DNA of 64,000 bases from Exiguobacterium sp. s122 (GCF_018618475.1 NZ_JACSMD010000001.1:1860001-1924000), one strand, 5' to 3'; counted from the stretch's first letter, positions 17,993 through 27,575 are shown. Notes: generated by a model from the sequence alone, not told the origin. Translations and numbers: made by a program.

Positions 17993-19477
17993 TCACTCCT
18001 TTAACACGGCATCGATGTAGAGTTCTGGTTGGGTGAGCGGTTCGATTGCCTGGGTAATATACGGGTGCATCAACTCGGCACCGAATCCGTAAGCGACCGC
18101 CACGGCGAGCAACAAGCATACCGGGACGAGCAAGCGACCCGCATAAGGAACGAGCGGTCCGTCATACGTACCGCGCTCTTCTCCCCAAAATCCATTCAAG
18201 AAAATCTTGATGACCGAGAAGAGGACGAATAGGCTCGACACGAGTACGAGAATTGGTCCAAATAAGTCGCCTTCCCCGGCCCCACCTTGAATGATCAACA
18301 GCTTTCCAAAGAAGCCGCTGAGCGGTGGAATCCCGGCGAGTGAAAGCGCCGCGATAAAGAACGTCCAACCAAACAACGGGAAGCGGGTAATGAGTCCGCC
18401 CATCCCCCGGAGCTGTCCGGACCTCGTGATGCCAATCATCATTCCGACGAGCATGAACAAGACGGCTTTAATCATCATGTCGTGAATCAAATAGTAGAGC
18501 GCCCCTTCAAGCGACGTCTGCGTGTTGATAGCGATTCCGTACAAAATGACGCCGACGGCGATCATGATGTTATAGATAATGATGAGTTTAACATCGTTAT
18601 AGGCAATTGCCCCAACCATCCCGGTCACGATCGTGAGCACAGCAAGGACGATGAGGAACGTCTGCAAGAACGTGCCGTTCACATCAAACAAAAGCGTATA
18701 CGTCCGAAGAATCGAGTAGACCCCGACTTTTGTTAAAAGGGCCCCGAACAACGCGAGAATCGGTGTCGGTGCGACAACGTACGACCCCGGCAACCAATAA
18801 TGGAGCGGGACGAGCGCGCCTTTCAAACCGAAGACGATGATAAACAGCACCCCGATGACCGAGATGACGTTCGGGTTGTCGACGAGCGGAATCTTTTGCG
18901 CGAGGTCGGCCAAACTGAGCGTGCCGACCGCGCCATATAGATAAGCGACCGCCATGACGAACAGCGCTGAAGCGATGACGTTAACGAGCAAGTATTTAAT
19001 CGACTCGCGCAACTGGACGCCTCTCCCACCGAGCACGATTAAGACGTACGACGAAATCAAGAACACTTCAAAGAAGACGAACAAGTTGAATATATCGCCT
19101 GTCGTGAAAGCGCCGTTGACCCCGACGAGTAAAAATAGCATCGCCACGTATAAGTAGTTCTCCTCATACGCCGCCGAAAAGTAATGGACGGCGAACCAGA
19201 CGATGAAGAACGTAAGGAGCGTCGACGTCGTGACGAGCAGCGCAGACAACATGTCCGAGACGAGCGTGATCGAGAATGGCGCCGGCCAGTTCCCGAGGTT
19301 AAGAGTCAAGATACCCTCATTCGAGACAGTATGCACCAAAAACAAAGACACGAGCAACGTGATAAAAATCGATCCAAGAGCCAGTCCGCGCTGCAGACGC
19401 ACGTTCTTTGGCAGGAACATCATGATGATCGCCGCGAGCGCCGGGATGACAATCGGAAACACAGGTAAGTTAATCAT
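17993..19477 (-). CDS. mrpD: Mrp cation/proton antiporter subunit D
   Basis: 494 aa, about 14 membrane helices. Belongs to the NuoL/M/N proton-translocating family: core GDIFNLFVFFEVF, GLKGALVPLHYWLPGSY and HDMMIKAVLFMLVG are the conserved channel helices with Glu, Lys and His residues. Overlaps the mrpC end by 8 bases. Together with MrpA it is thought to form the ion and proton pathways. Confidence 0.96.
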   Translation of the reverse strand: MINLPVFPIVIPALAAIIMMFLPKNVRLQRGLALGSIFITLLVSLFLVHTVSNEGILTLNLGNWPAPFSITLVSDMLSALLVTTSTLLTFFIVWFAVHYFSAAYEENYLYVAMLFLLVGVNGAFTTGDIFNLFVFFEVFLISSYVLIVLGGRGVQLRESIKYLLVNVIASALFVMAVAYLYGAVGTLSLADLAQKIPLVDNPNVISVIGVLFIIVFGLKGALVPLHYWLPGSYVVAPTPILALFGALLTKVGVYSILRTYTLLFDVNGTFLQTFLIVLAVLTIVTGMVGAIAYNDVKLIIIYNIMIAVGVILYGIAINTQTSLEGALYYLIHDMMIKAVLFMLVGMMIGITRSGQLRGMGGLITRFPLFGWTFFIAALSLAGIPPLSGFFGKLLIIQGGAGEGDLFGPILVLVSSLFVLFSVIKIFLNGFWGEERGTYDGPLVPYAGRLLVPVCLLLAVAVAYGFGAELMHPYITQAIEPLTQPELYIDAVLKE

Positions 19478-19811
19478 TCGATTCCGTTCCTTTCATTTCC
19501 TCCATATTATCCGTGTTCAGCTCTTGATAAGCGCGGTACGCGAGCACCAAGAAGAACGCGGTCACCCCGAAACTGATGACGATCGCTGTCAAGACGAGCG
19601 CCTGTGGTAACGGGTCGGTATAGTCGGTCACACCGTCGACAAGGACAGGTGCGGCACCTGTTTTCAATCCTGACATCGTCAAGACGAGCAAGTGGGCGGC
19701 GTGACTGAACAGTGCCGTGCCGATGATGATGCGTAACAAACTCTTTGAGAGAATCATATAGACTGCACACATCGTCAAGGCACCGATGATGATGCTAATG
19801 AAGATTTCCAT
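19470..19811 (-). CDS. mrpC: Mrp cation/proton antiporter subunit C
   Basis: 113 aa, three membrane helices, related to NuoK of complex I. Typical segment GTALFSHAAHLLVLTMSG and the family DPLPQALVLTAIVISFG region. ATG at 19811 shares one base with the mrpB stop (TAATG). Confidence 0.96.
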   Translation of the reverse strand: MEIFISIIIGALTMCAVYMILSKSLLRIIIGTALFSHAAHLLVLTMSGLKTGAAPVLVDGVTDYTDPLPQALVLTAIVISFGVTAFFLVLAYRAYQELNTDNMEEMKGTESND

Positions 19812-20257
19812 TATTCACTCTCTCCAATCGTTTGAATGATCGTCATCGTCACACCGATGACGACGAAGTAGACACCGAGGTCAAACGCAATCGCCGTATG
19901 AAGCGTCTCTTCGCCAAGGAGCGGCAAATAGAATTTGTCATAGGCGTGCGTAAAGAACGGCAAGTCGAAGAAGACAGAATGCATCGCCGTCAATACGGCG
20001 ATGAGCGCCCCGAGCGCCGTCAACCGGCGATAGTCGAACGGGAGCACCGTCGCGAGCGTCTTCGAATCGAAGGCGAGTAACAACAGCACGAGTGCCGCTG
20101 CCGTCATCAATCCCCCGATGAATCCACCGCCTGGCGAGTAGTGACCCGAGAAGAACAAGTGAATCGAAAAGACGATGATGATGAAGAAGATGATCACCGC
20201 GGCCGTCTGTAAAATGACGTCATTGACGCGCTTATCACTTTTTGGCTTCATGTCCAT
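19811..20257 (-). CDS. mrpB: Mrp cation/proton antiporter subunit B
   Basis: 148 aa, four membrane helices. The HYSPGGGFIGGL motif is diagnostic of MnhB/MrpB. Three ATG codons lie close together; the one at 20257 is chosen because AAGGAG is 9 nt before it, whereas the first (20263) is only 3 nt away. The start lies within the 3' end of mrpA. Confidence 0.95.
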   Translation of the reverse strand: MDMKPKSDKRVNDVILQTAAVIIFFIIIVFSIHLFFSGHYSPGGGFIGGLMTAAALVLLLLAFDSKTLATVLPFDYRRLTALGALIAVLTAMHSVFFDLPFFTHAYDKFYLPLLGEETLHTAIAFDLGVYFVVIGVTMTIIQTIGESE

Positions 20258-22673
20258 GTTCATCTTCTCCTTTCGTACGTTGTGCTGTCGTTCTGAACTT
20301 GATCATCGTGTAAATTCCGAGACCAGCGACCGCAAGGACGATAATCTCGAACAAGGTATCGAAACCACGGAAGTCGACGAGGACGACGTTGACCATGTTC
20401 TTCCCGGCAGCCAATTCATAGACGTTTTCTTTATAGTATTCCGAGATTGAGCTGATCGATTTGTTCGACAACGTCATGAAGCTGAGCAACATGACCGTGA
20501 CGCCGACCAGGACCGACACAATCGCATTTCCGACTTTGAAGCGCATGCGCACTTCTTTCTTGCTAATATCCGGCATGTGATAGAACACGAGCAGGAAGAG
20601 TGCGACCGACACCGTCTCGATGACGAGTTGTGTGAGCGCGAGGTCTGGTGCTTCGAAGAAGACGAAGAATAGTGCGACGCCATATCCGACGACACCGAGC
20701 AAAATGATGGCCGGTAGACGTGAACGCATGAATAGAATCGCGAACGCGCTCAAGATGACGACCGCACCGAGGACGTATTCGTACGGTGCGATTTCTGCCA
20801 TCTCGCCGAACGAGAAGTTGAACAAATCGAACCACCACATCGAAATCAGGAGCATGCCTGACATGAAGACGAAGATGTAAATCAAATACGAGCGGATGAA
20901 GCCCGTCATGTAGTTGTCTTTAAAGCGATACGCCGCCTTGTTCGACCAGACGAGCGTGCCGTCATACATCCCATTCAGCGTTAAGCGATACGGGATACGG
21001 TTATAAATCCCCATCCATTTGTTGATCGTGAAGAACAAGAGCGTCCCGACTGCGACAATCCCAATCGTCATGAGCAACTCAGGCGTAATCCCATGCCAGA
21101 AGTACAGATCGACTTCGACCGCTTGGCCACCTTCGACGAGCGACGGGTAAATCGCCTCGACGGCAGGACGGATGAGCGTGTTCGATAACACGTTTGGGAT
21201 GAAGCCGAGCACGACGACAAGCACAGCGAGAATCGCTGGTGGGATGAGCATCCCGATCGGCGCCTCGTGCGGTTGCTTCGGTAACTTCTCAAAATGTGGT
21301 TTCCCCATGAACGTCCGTGTAAAGATGAGTAAACTGTAGACGAACGTAAATACGCTCGCAATGAACGCGACGACCGGAATGACCAACCCGATCGTATCGA
21401 GCGCGAAGAAGTCGGCGGAGAACACTTTCGTCGTCGCTTTCAAGAACATCTCTTTACTAAGGAAGCCATTGAACGGCGGAAGTCCAGCCATCGACAAAGA
21501 ACCGATGACAGCGATCGTAAACGTAATCGGCATGACGGTCATTAACCCACCGAGCTTTCGAATGTCACGCGTCCCCGTCTCATGGTCGACGATGCCGACC
21601 ATCATGAAGAGCGACCCTTTGAACGTCGCGTGGTTAATCAAGTGGAAGATCGCGGCAATCGTTGCGACCATAAAAATATTGTCATCAACGCCGTCATAAT
21701 GTAACGCCGAAGCGCCGAGGCCGAGGAGCGACATGATGAGGCCGAGCTGACTGACCGTCGAATAGGCGAGAATCCCTTTCAAATCGGTCTGTTTGACCGC
21801 ATTGAAAGACCCCCAGAAGAGTGTGAACGTTCCGAACGAAACAATAATCCAAAGCCAAAGCGAAGACTCCTGGAACACCGGGCTCATCCGGGCGACCAAG
21901 TAAAGTCCCGCCTTTACCATCGTCGCCGAGTGGAGATACGCACTGACTGGAGTCGGTGCCTCCATCGCATCTGGTAACCAAATGTGGAACGGGAACTGCG
22001 CCGACTTCGTGAACGCCCCGAGTAAGATGAGAATCATCGCCGGGATGAAGAACGGACTATCGACAATGACCGCTTGGTTCGCGACCATCTCCCGAATGCT
22101 GAACGAGCCGACCATCGACTCAAGAAGGACGATTCCCCCAAGCATCGACAGACCCCCGAACACGGTGATGAGCATCGATTTTTGTGCGCCGTAGCGTGAA
22201 CGCTCTTTCTCGTACCAATACCCGATCAAGAGGAACGACGAAATCGACGTCAACTCCCAGAACATGTACATGACGATCATGTTATCGGATAAGACGACCC
22301 CGAGCATCGCGCCCATGAAGAGGAGCAAGTACACATAAAAGTGACCGAGTGATTCTTTGTCTTTATTCAAGTAATAAATCGAATACAAGACAACGAGCGC
22401 ACCAATCCCCGTGATGAGGAGCGCGAACAAGAGACCGAGGCCATCGACGTACGCCGTGAAGTTGATGCCGAGCGACGGCATCCAGCGCACTGTCTCCGTC
22501 ACGACACCCCCGTCACTCGTGATGCCGATGTATCGGAAGAAGTACACAAAAAGAAGCGTAGGGACGATTAAAACGAACCAACCCGTATGTATGCGCTTCA
22601 GTGCCCGAAACAGAAACGGGACAAACGGTGCCGCAAGGAGCGGCAATAGAATAGCGAGATGTAACACCGACAA
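20235..22673 (-). CDS. mrpA: Mrp cation/proton antiporter subunit A
   Basis: 812 aa, the largest Mrp subunit. The N-terminal two thirds are a NuoL-like channel (LSDNMIVMYMFWELTSISSFLLIG, HIWLPDAMEAPTPVSAYLHSATMVKAG, HATFKGSLFMMVG). The C-terminal part, with NuoJ-like APDLALTQLVIETVSVALFLL (shortened here), completes it. The frame runs open to 22739, but the family start (SVLHLAILLPLL) and AGGAGG seven bases upstream point to TTG at 22673. First gene of the operon. A lone TATACT (22764-22769) upstream is a weak -10 candidate without a good -35. Confidence 0.96.
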   Translation of the reverse strand: MSVLHLAILLPLLAAPFVPFLFRALKRIHTGWFVLIVPTLLFVYFFRYIGITSDGGVVTETVRWMPSLGINFTAYVDGLGLLFALLITGIGALVVLYSIYYLNKDKESLGHFYVYLLLFMGAMLGVVLSDNMIVMYMFWELTSISSFLLIGYWYEKERSRYGAQKSMLITVFGGLSMLGGIVLLESMVGSFSIREMVANQAVIVDSPFFIPAMILILLGAFTKSAQFPFHIWLPDAMEAPTPVSAYLHSATMVKAGLYLVARMSPVFQESSLWLWIIVSFGTFTLFWGSFNAVKQTDLKGILAYSTVSQLGLIMSLLGLGASALHYDGVDDNIFMVATIAAIFHLINHATFKGSLFMMVGIVDHETGTRDIRKLGGLMTVMPITFTIAVIGSLSMAGLPPFNGFLSKEMFLKATTKVFSADFFALDTIGLVIPVVAFIASVFTFVYSLLIFTRTFMGKPHFEKLPKQPHEAPIGMLIPPAILAVLVVVLGFIPNVLSNTLIRPAVEAIYPSLVEGGQAVEVDLYFWHGITPELLMTIGIVAVGTLLFFTINKWMGIYNRIPYRLTLNGMYDGTLVWSNKAAYRFKDNYMTGFIRSYLIYIFVFMSGMLLISMWWFDLFNFSFGEMAEIAPYEYVLGAVVILSAFAILFMRSRLPAIILLGVVGYGVALFFVFFEAPDLALTQLVIETVSVALFLLVFYHMPDISKKEVRMRFKVGNAIVSVLVGVTVMLLSFMTLSNKSISSISEYYKENVYELAAGKNMVNVVLVDFRGFDTLFEIIVLAVAGLGIYTMIKFRTTAQRTKGEDEHGHEAKK

Positions 22674-22910
22674 GAAAATTCCTCCTTCGAACAGAGTCGT
22701 ACAAGTGATGGAGCGTGCCCATTTTAAAAGTAGGGTCATCTGACTACATCACGTCTCTACATGAGTATAGCGCAAATTTTCCGTTCTTAGCCATGATTAA
22801 AACTTCCCTGTTTCTTCACAAATTCAAACTATTCTCAAACTTTTAAATATGAAGGAACACGTCGGAAAATGTAAAAAAAATCTCATAGTTTCTTGCTCGG
22901 GCGACATATA
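22674..22910. other. Intergenic region upstream of mrpA
   Basis: No gene is seen. It is A+T-rich towards the trxA side. It holds the mrpA ribosome site, a possible -10 TATACT at 22764-22769 (minus strand), and nothing else recognised. Confidence 0.5.
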
Positions 22911-22945
22911 AAAACAACCGACCGGAGACCCGATCGGCTGTTTTG
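22911..22945 (-). terminator. Intrinsic terminator after trxA
   Basis: AACAGCCGATCGG pairs with CCGGTCGGTTGTT (two G-T type pairs) followed by TTT on the minus strand, adjacent to the trxA stop. Confidence 0.85.
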
Positions 22946-22949
22946 GACA

Positions 22950-23264
22950 TTATTGTGCTGTCGCGATAAACTCTTTTAATGCTTCTTTTGGTTGGAAGCC
23001 CATTGTTTTCGAAACTGGCTCGCCATCTTTGAACATCATGAGCGTCGGGATACTTTGGATTTGGAAAGCGCCCGCGACTTCTGGGTTCTCATCAACGTCG
23101 AGTTTGACGATTTGGACTTGGTCGCCCATCTCTTGATCAAGCTCCTCAAGAACCGGTGCGATCATGCGACACGGTCCACACCATGCTGCCCAAAAATCGA
23201 CGAGGACGACGCCCTCTTTCACTTCTTGTTCAAATGTTTGAGTCGTTGCGTGTTTAATAGCCAT
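22950..23264 (-). CDS. trxA: Thioredoxin
   Basis: 104 aa. General dithiol reductant of the cytoplasm. Active site WCGPC with Cys29 and Cys32, plus the cis-proline loop [14 protein letters not shown] at 23264 has GGGGAGG upstream; the longer frame lacks one. It has its own promoter (23330-23358) and terminator. It follows etfA, as in B. subtilis where trxA separates etfA from uvrC. Confidence 0.98.
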   Translation of the reverse strand: MAIKHATTQTFEQEVKEGVVLVDFWAAWCGPCRMIAPVLEELDQEMGDQVQIVKLDVDENPEVAGAFQIQSIPTLMMFKDGEPVSKTMGFQPKEALKEFIATAQ

Positions 23265-23329
23265 TTGGTAATACCTCCCCAGTAAGATGTGAGAATCCAC
23301 TTAGGAACTCTCATGCATTTCATGTTCAG

Positions 23330-23358
23330 AGTATACCACGCAGGGTAAGTTTCCCCAA
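23330..23358 (-). promoter_or_regulatory. trxA promoter
   Basis: -35 TTGGGG (23353-23358), a 17-bp spacer and -10 TATACT (23330-23335). It lies between the etfA stop and trxA. Confidence 0.65.
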
Positions 23359-23370
23359 ACGTTCTGCATT

Positions 23371-24336
23371 TTAGCTACTGACGAGGTGTTTGCGGAACTC
23401 TTCTGTCAAGAGCGGGACCACATCGAACAAGTCACCGACGATGCCGTAGTCGGCAACGGTGAAGATGTTCGCTTCGGGGTCTTTATTGATGGCAACGATG
23501 ACCTTGGCGTTACTCATGCCGGCCAAGTGCTGGATTGCCCCGGAAATACCGCACGCGATATACAAGTCCGGTGTGACGACCTTCCCGGTCTGGCCAATTT
23601 GAAGGGCGTAATCGCAATAGTCGGCGTCACATGCTCCACGTGAAGCACCGACTGCGCCACCGAGGAGTTCTGCAAGCTCTTCGAGCGGCTTGAAGCCGTC
23701 TTCGCTCTTCACGCCACGACCGCCTGCGACGATGACTTTCGCCTCGGCGAGATCGACTTTTCCGGTCGCTTTGCGGACGACTTCTTTGACGATCATCGAG
23801 AGGTCCTTCAGTTCAACGCTTGGCGTCTCGATTGAGGCGCTCGCCCCATTCGTGCGTGGTAAGGCGTTGATGTTATTTGGACGAATCGTGAAAAACATGA
23901 CCGAGTCTTTGAACTTCACTTTTTCGAACGCTTTCCCCGAATAAATCGGACGGACGAACTCGGCGTCTTTTTCTGACCCTTCGATCGAGACGACGTCGCT
24001 GATGAGACCAGCATCTAAACGAGCCGCGAGTTTTGGTGCGATGTCTTTCCCGAGCGCCGTATGACCGAGAACGATGAGGTCTGGTGACTCTTGGTCGATG
24101 AGCTGACGGAGCACTTGCCCATAACCGTCCGGCGTGTAATGCTTGAGGCGTGCGTCTTCGACGACAAGGACACGCCCCGCTCCGTGTTCTGCAAGTTCGT
24201 TCGCGAGCGCTTTGACGTCTTCCCCGATGACGACAGCCGTCACATCATCCGTCAATTGTTTCGCCGCGGCGATTGCTTCAAATGATACGTTCCGTAACAC
24301 GCCTTCACGTGCCTCTGCGAGTACTAAAGCTTTCAT
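23371..24336 (-). CDS. etfA: Electron transfer flavoprotein alpha subunit
   Basis: 321 aa. With EtfB it accepts electrons from acyl-CoA dehydrogenases in fatty-acid oxidation and passes them to the quinone pool. The C-terminal FAD-binding domain is clear: VAGGRGVKSEDGF, GASRGACDADYC, QIGQTGKVVTPDLYIACGISGA and INKDPEANIF. AAGGGGGA precedes ATG at 24336, 13 nt after the etfB stop. In B. subtilis the pair lies in the lcfA-fadR-fadB-etfB-etfA operon; fadB is missing here. Confidence 0.97.
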   Translation of the reverse strand: MKALVLAEAREGVLRNVSFEAIAAAKQLTDDVTAVVIGEDVKALANELAEHGAGRVLVVEDARLKHYTPDGYGQVLRQLIDQESPDLIVLGHTALGKDIAPKLAARLDAGLISDVVSIEGSEKDAEFVRPIYSGKAFEKVKFKDSVMFFTIRPNNINALPRTNGASASIETPSVELKDLSMIVKEVVRKATGKVDLAEAKVIVAGGRGVKSEDGFKPLEELAELLGGAVGASRGACDADYCDYALQIGQTGKVVTPDLYIACGISGAIQHLAGMSNAKVIVAINKDPEANIFTVADYGIVGDLFDVVPLLTEEFRKHLVSS

Positions 24337-24349
24337 AGATGTGTCCCCC

Positions 24350-25123
24350 TTAAATGACTTTTGCTTCCGTACGAAGTAATTGGACGAGCTCGCTCACTTG
24401 TGACGCCGTATCCCCTTCAAGGATGCGCCCCGCTTTTTTCTCTTCCGGCAAGAACCGTTCGATTGTTTCAATTTTCGCTTCAATCTCATCTTCATCGAGG
24501 TCGATGTCGGAGAGGTCAAGTTCTTCGAGCGGTTTCTTCTTCGCCTTCATAATCCCAGGAAGGCTCGGATAGCGAGGTTCATTCAACCCCTGTTGCGCCG
24601 TCACGAGGAGCGGGAGTGACACTTCGATGACTTCCGTGTCTCCCTCGACGTCACGTGTGACCGTCGCCGTCGTACCCTCAATTTGAAGATCCGTAATCGT
24701 CGTCACATAGTTGATGTCGAGAAGTTCAGCGACACGTGGAGCGACTTGCCCACTTCCACCATCGATGGCGACGTTCCCGGCAAAGATGAGGTCCGGCGCT
24801 TGTTCTTTCAAATACGTCGCGAGCACTTTTGAAATCGTGACGTGGTCAATCTCCTCGACGTCGTCCTCGATCGAGATGCGGACCGCCTTGTCGGCGCCCA
24901 TCGCGAGTGCCGTTCGAAGCTCTTTATCCGCGTCGTCCGGCCCGACCGTCACGACTGTGATTTCTCCCCCGAGATCGTCGCGCTTGCGAATTGCTTCTTC
25001 GACCGCATATTCGTCATATGGGTTAATAATGAACTCAGCACCATCTTCTTGAATTTCCCCGTTTTCAAGCTGAATCGCTTCCTCCGTATCGAATGTCCGT
25101 TTCAGCAATACAAAAATATTCAT
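24350..25123 (-). CDS. etfB: Electron transfer flavoprotein beta subunit
   Basis: 257 aa. The AMP-binding partner of EtfA. Seen: N-terminal MNIFVLLKRTFDTEE, nucleotide-fold region ITVVTVGPDDADKELRTALAMGADKA, and the family stretch LPLLVTAQQGLNEPRYPSLPGIMKAKKKP. Start ATG at 25123 with AAAGGGGGA. The leader of about 80 nt after fadR carries a FadR-like box but no convincing promoter, so co-transcription from fadR is likely. Confidence 0.97.
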   Translation of the reverse strand: MNIFVLLKRTFDTEEAIQLENGEIQEDGAEFIINPYDEYAVEEAIRKRDDLGGEITVVTVGPDDADKELRTALAMGADKAVRISIEDDVEEIDHVTISKVLATYLKEQAPDLIFAGNVAIDGGSGQVAPRVAELLDINYVTTITDLQIEGTTATVTRDVEGDTEVIEVSLPLLVTAQQGLNEPRYPSLPGIMKAKKKPLEELDLSDIDLDEDEIEAKIETIERFLPEEKKAGRILEGDTASQVSELVQLLRTEAKVI

Positions 25124-25156
25124 CGTAGTTCCCCCTTTAAGTTGTTCGCACCATCA

Positions 25157-25174
25157 TTCATGAATCAGCATTCA
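25157..25174 (-). promoter_or_regulatory. Candidate FadR box upstream of etfB
   Basis: TGAATGCTGATTCATGAA on the minus strand keeps both halves of the Bacillus FadR consensus TGAATGAMTANTCATTCA but has several mismatches. It is the weakest of three such sites in this locus. Confidence 0.55.
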
Positions 25175-25202
25175 TTTTTTGGGCCAATGAGAGGGCTTAC
25201 GG

Positions 25203-25781
25203 TTAAGCAAGCCCTTTTTTCAACATATGGTGTACTTTCGGAAGCGTCGACATCAAGTCGTACTTGAAGCCGCTCGCCATCCAACTCGTGACCACTTCAT
25301 CGATCGTGCCAAAGATCATCTGGCGAGCAAGACGATAGTCAAGCTGTGGGTCGAACTCACCCGTCTCGATTCCGTGTGCAACGACCGCATCGATCAAGTT
25401 CAAATACGGTTTCAATACTTCACTAATCTTTTGGCGGAGTGCCAAATTTGACTGACGGAGCTCGATTTGCGTGACGACGGCGAGGTCGTAATCGGCCGAC
25501 AGTTGCTTCAGATGTGACTCAATCAAGCGGTAAAGCTTGTCAGCGGCTGTCGCTTCCTGTTCGATTTGTTGCTTCGAATAGTCGATGAACAGCCCCATCT
25601 TCGTCTCGAACAACTCGATTAAAAGATGTTCTTTGTTTTTGAAGTACAAATAAATCGTCCCATCGGCGACACCGGCTTCTTTGGCGATGGCCGTCACTTT
25701 TGCACCGTGATACCCGTGATCCGCAATCACTTTCACAGCTGCATCGATAATGCGGTCACTCTTTGATCCATTCTTTGTCAT
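25203..25781 (-). CDS. fadR: FadR-type TetR family repressor of fatty-acid degradation
   Basis: 192 aa. Residues 10-56 are a TetR helix-turn-helix (IIDAAVKVIADHGYHGAKVTAIAKEAGVADGTIYLYFKNKEHL, cited in part); the rest is the ligand-binding helical domain. In Bacillus FadR releases DNA on binding long-chain acyl-CoA. The neighbours lcfA and etfBA and the palindromes in front of all three units support this identity. ATG at 25781 has AAGGAG upstream; a TTG nine bases earlier is too close to it. Own promoter at 25837-25864 overlapping the end of lcfA, with a FadR box at the transcription start: autoregulation is likely. Confidence 0.92.
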   Translation of the reverse strand: MTKNGSKSDRIIDAAVKVIADHGYHGAKVTAIAKEAGVADGTIYLYFKNKEHLLIELFETKMGLFIDYSKQQIEQEATAADKLYRLIESHLKQLSADYDLAVVTQIELRQSNLALRQKISEVLKPYLNLIDAVVAHGIETGEFDPQLDYRLARQMIFGTIDEVVTSWMASGFKYDLMSTLPKVHHMLKKGLA

Positions 25782-25812
25782 AAACCCCAAGCTCCTTACC
25801 GCTACTGAAAAA

Positions 25813-25830
25813 TGAATGATGGTTCATTCA
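25813..25830 (-). promoter_or_regulatory. FadR operator at the fadR promoter
   Basis: TGAATGATGGTTCATTCA matches both 7-base halves of the FadR consensus perfectly. It starts 6 bp downstream of the -10 box, covering the expected transcription start. Confidence 0.85.
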
Positions 25831-25836
25831 TTTATT

Positions 25837-25864
25837 ATTCTATCATGTGTGAAGGCGGTGTCAA
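25837..25864 (-). promoter_or_regulatory. fadR promoter
   Basis: Perfect -35 TTGACA (25859-25864), which overlaps the lcfA stop codon, a 16-bp spacer and -10 TAGAAT (25837-25842). Confidence 0.85.
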
Positions 25865-27534
25865 CTGCTTTGTTTCACTTGTTTCGCCTTCTCTTCGTCG
25901 ACGAGGACGCGTCGCAAAATCTTCCCGACGAACGTCTTCGGCAACTCTTCCCGGAACTCGTACAGTTTCGGGACTTTATACGCGGCGAGCTTCTCGCGGC
26001 AATGTTTGTCGAGCTCCTCTTCCGTCACATCGACGCCATCGCGCTTGACGATGAACGCCTTCACCGTTTCCCCGCGATACGGGTCCGGTACGCCGATACA
26101 GACCGCTTCTTTCACGGCCGGATGTTCATAGAGCACTTCTTCGATTTCACGCGGATAGACGTTAAAGCCACCGGCGATAATCATATCCTTCTTCCGGTCG
26201 ACGATATAGAAGAATCCGTCCTCGCCCATGTAGCCGAGGTCCCCCGTCGCGAGCCATCCGTCTTTTAAGACGGCCGCCGTCTCTTCGGGCTTCTGCCAGT
26301 ATCCTTTCATCACTTGCGGACCGTGCAGGAGCACTTCCCCGATTTCTCCGACGTCTGCCGGCGTCTCTCCGTCTGCCTTTACAATTTTAGCAGAAGTATC
26401 CGACAGCGGCACGCCAATCGAGCCGACAATCCGTTTATCCCATAAGAAGTTCGCATGCGTCACCGGTGACGTCTCGGAAAGGCCATACCCTTCGACAATC
26501 CGTCCGCCCGTGATCTGTTCGAACTGTTCTTGTACTTCGATCGGAAGCGGGGCCGACCCTGAGATACATGCCTCGATGGAAGACAAGTCGTACTTCGACA
26601 GTTTCGGGTCGTTCAGGATCCCGACATACATCGTCGGCGCGCCCGGGAAGAAATGCGGCTTTTTCTTGTTGATCGTCTTCAAGACGTCGGTCACGTCGAA
26701 ACGCGGCACGAGGACGAGTTCATAGCCGTTCGCTACACCGAAGTTCAGACAGCACGTCATGCCATACACGTGGAAGAACGGGACGACGCTCAGGACACGC
26801 TTCTCATCGCCACGGTTATATTTATAGAAAAAGTTCGAGATTTGATCGACGTTCGCCGTCAAGTTGAAGTGGGTCAGCATGACGCCTTTTGGTAGCCCGG
26901 TCGTGCCGCCTGTGTATTGGAGGACAGCGACGTCTTCTTTCGGGTCGACCTCGATCGGTTTTACCGGACCGAAATTTTTAAAATCTTTGAATGCGACCGA
27001 CCCCGTCGTGTCGATGACGATGTTGTTTTCACGTTTTACTTTAATCGGATAGAGCTTGTTTTTTGGGAAAGGGAGGTAATCGGCGATGCTCGTTGTAATA
27101 ATCGTTTGGATATCCGTCTTCTCTTTGACACGAAGTGATTTCGGATAGAGGAGGTCAAGCGTAATGACAATCTTTGCACCCGAGTCGGTAATCAAGTTCT
27201 CGAGCTCATGCTCGGTGTAGAGCGGGTTCGTCTGGACGACCGTGCCTCCGGCGTACAAGACGGCGTAAAACGAGATCACGTATTGCGAACAGTTCGGAAG
27301 CATCAAGCTGACGCGGTCCCCTTTTTGTAACCCCTTTGATTGCAACATCGTGGCCAGGCGGTGGGCTGCGTCATCGATTTGGGCGTAGGTCAACTCTTTT
27401 CCAATGAACGAGACGGCCTTTCGATCCGGGAAATCTTTCGCAGCTCGGCTGAGCGCTTCATAGAGCGGCTTCACCTCATAGTCAATCATCTCGGGCATGT
27501 CGGCTGGGTAATCTTGTAACCAAGGTTTGTTCAT
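25861..27534 (-). CDS. lcfA: Long-chain fatty acid-CoA ligase
   Basis: 557 aa. Activates fatty acids to acyl-CoA with ATP, at or near the membrane. An ANL-superfamily adenylating enzyme: P-loop YTGGTTGLPKGVMLTH (residues about 208-223), YGLSETSPV, TGDLGYMGEDGFFYIVDRKKDMI and the C-terminal catalytic Lys in PKTFVGKILRR. AAGGAGG precedes ATG at 27534. Adjacent to fadR, as in B. subtilis. The promoter region carries both a cre and a FadR box. Confidence 0.96.
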   Translation of the reverse strand: MNKPWLQDYPADMPEMIDYEVKPLYEALSRAAKDFPDRKAVSFIGKELTYAQIDDAAHRLATMLQSKGLQKGDRVSLMLPNCSQYVISFYAVLYAGGTVVQTNPLYTEHELENLITDSGAKIVITLDLLYPKSLRVKEKTDIQTIITTSIADYLPFPKNKLYPIKVKRENNIVIDTTGSVAFKDFKNFGPVKPIEVDPKEDVAVLQYTGGTTGLPKGVMLTHFNLTANVDQISNFFYKYNRGDEKRVLSVVPFFHVYGMTCCLNFGVANGYELVLVPRFDVTDVLKTINKKKPHFFPGAPTMYVGILNDPKLSKYDLSSIEACISGSAPLPIEVQEQFEQITGGRIVEGYGLSETSPVTHANFLWDKRIVGSIGVPLSDTSAKIVKADGETPADVGEIGEVLLHGPQVMKGYWQKPEETAAVLKDGWLATGDLGYMGEDGFFYIVDRKKDMIIAGGFNVYPREIEEVLYEHPAVKEAVCIGVPDPYRGETVKAFIVKRDGVDVTEEELDKHCREKLAAYKVPKLYEFREELPKTFVGKILRRVLVDEEKAKQVKQSS

Positions 27535-27548
27535 CGCTTTTCCTCCTT

Positions 27549-27566
27549 AGAATGAATAGTGATTCA
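27549..27566 (-). promoter_or_regulatory. FadR box upstream of lcfA
   Basis: TGAATCACTATTCATTCT on the minus strand, two mismatches from TGAATGAMTANTCATTCA. It lies between the -10 box and the ribosome site, where bound repressor would block early transcription. Confidence 0.8.
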
Positions 27567-27575
27567 GTTACCTCC

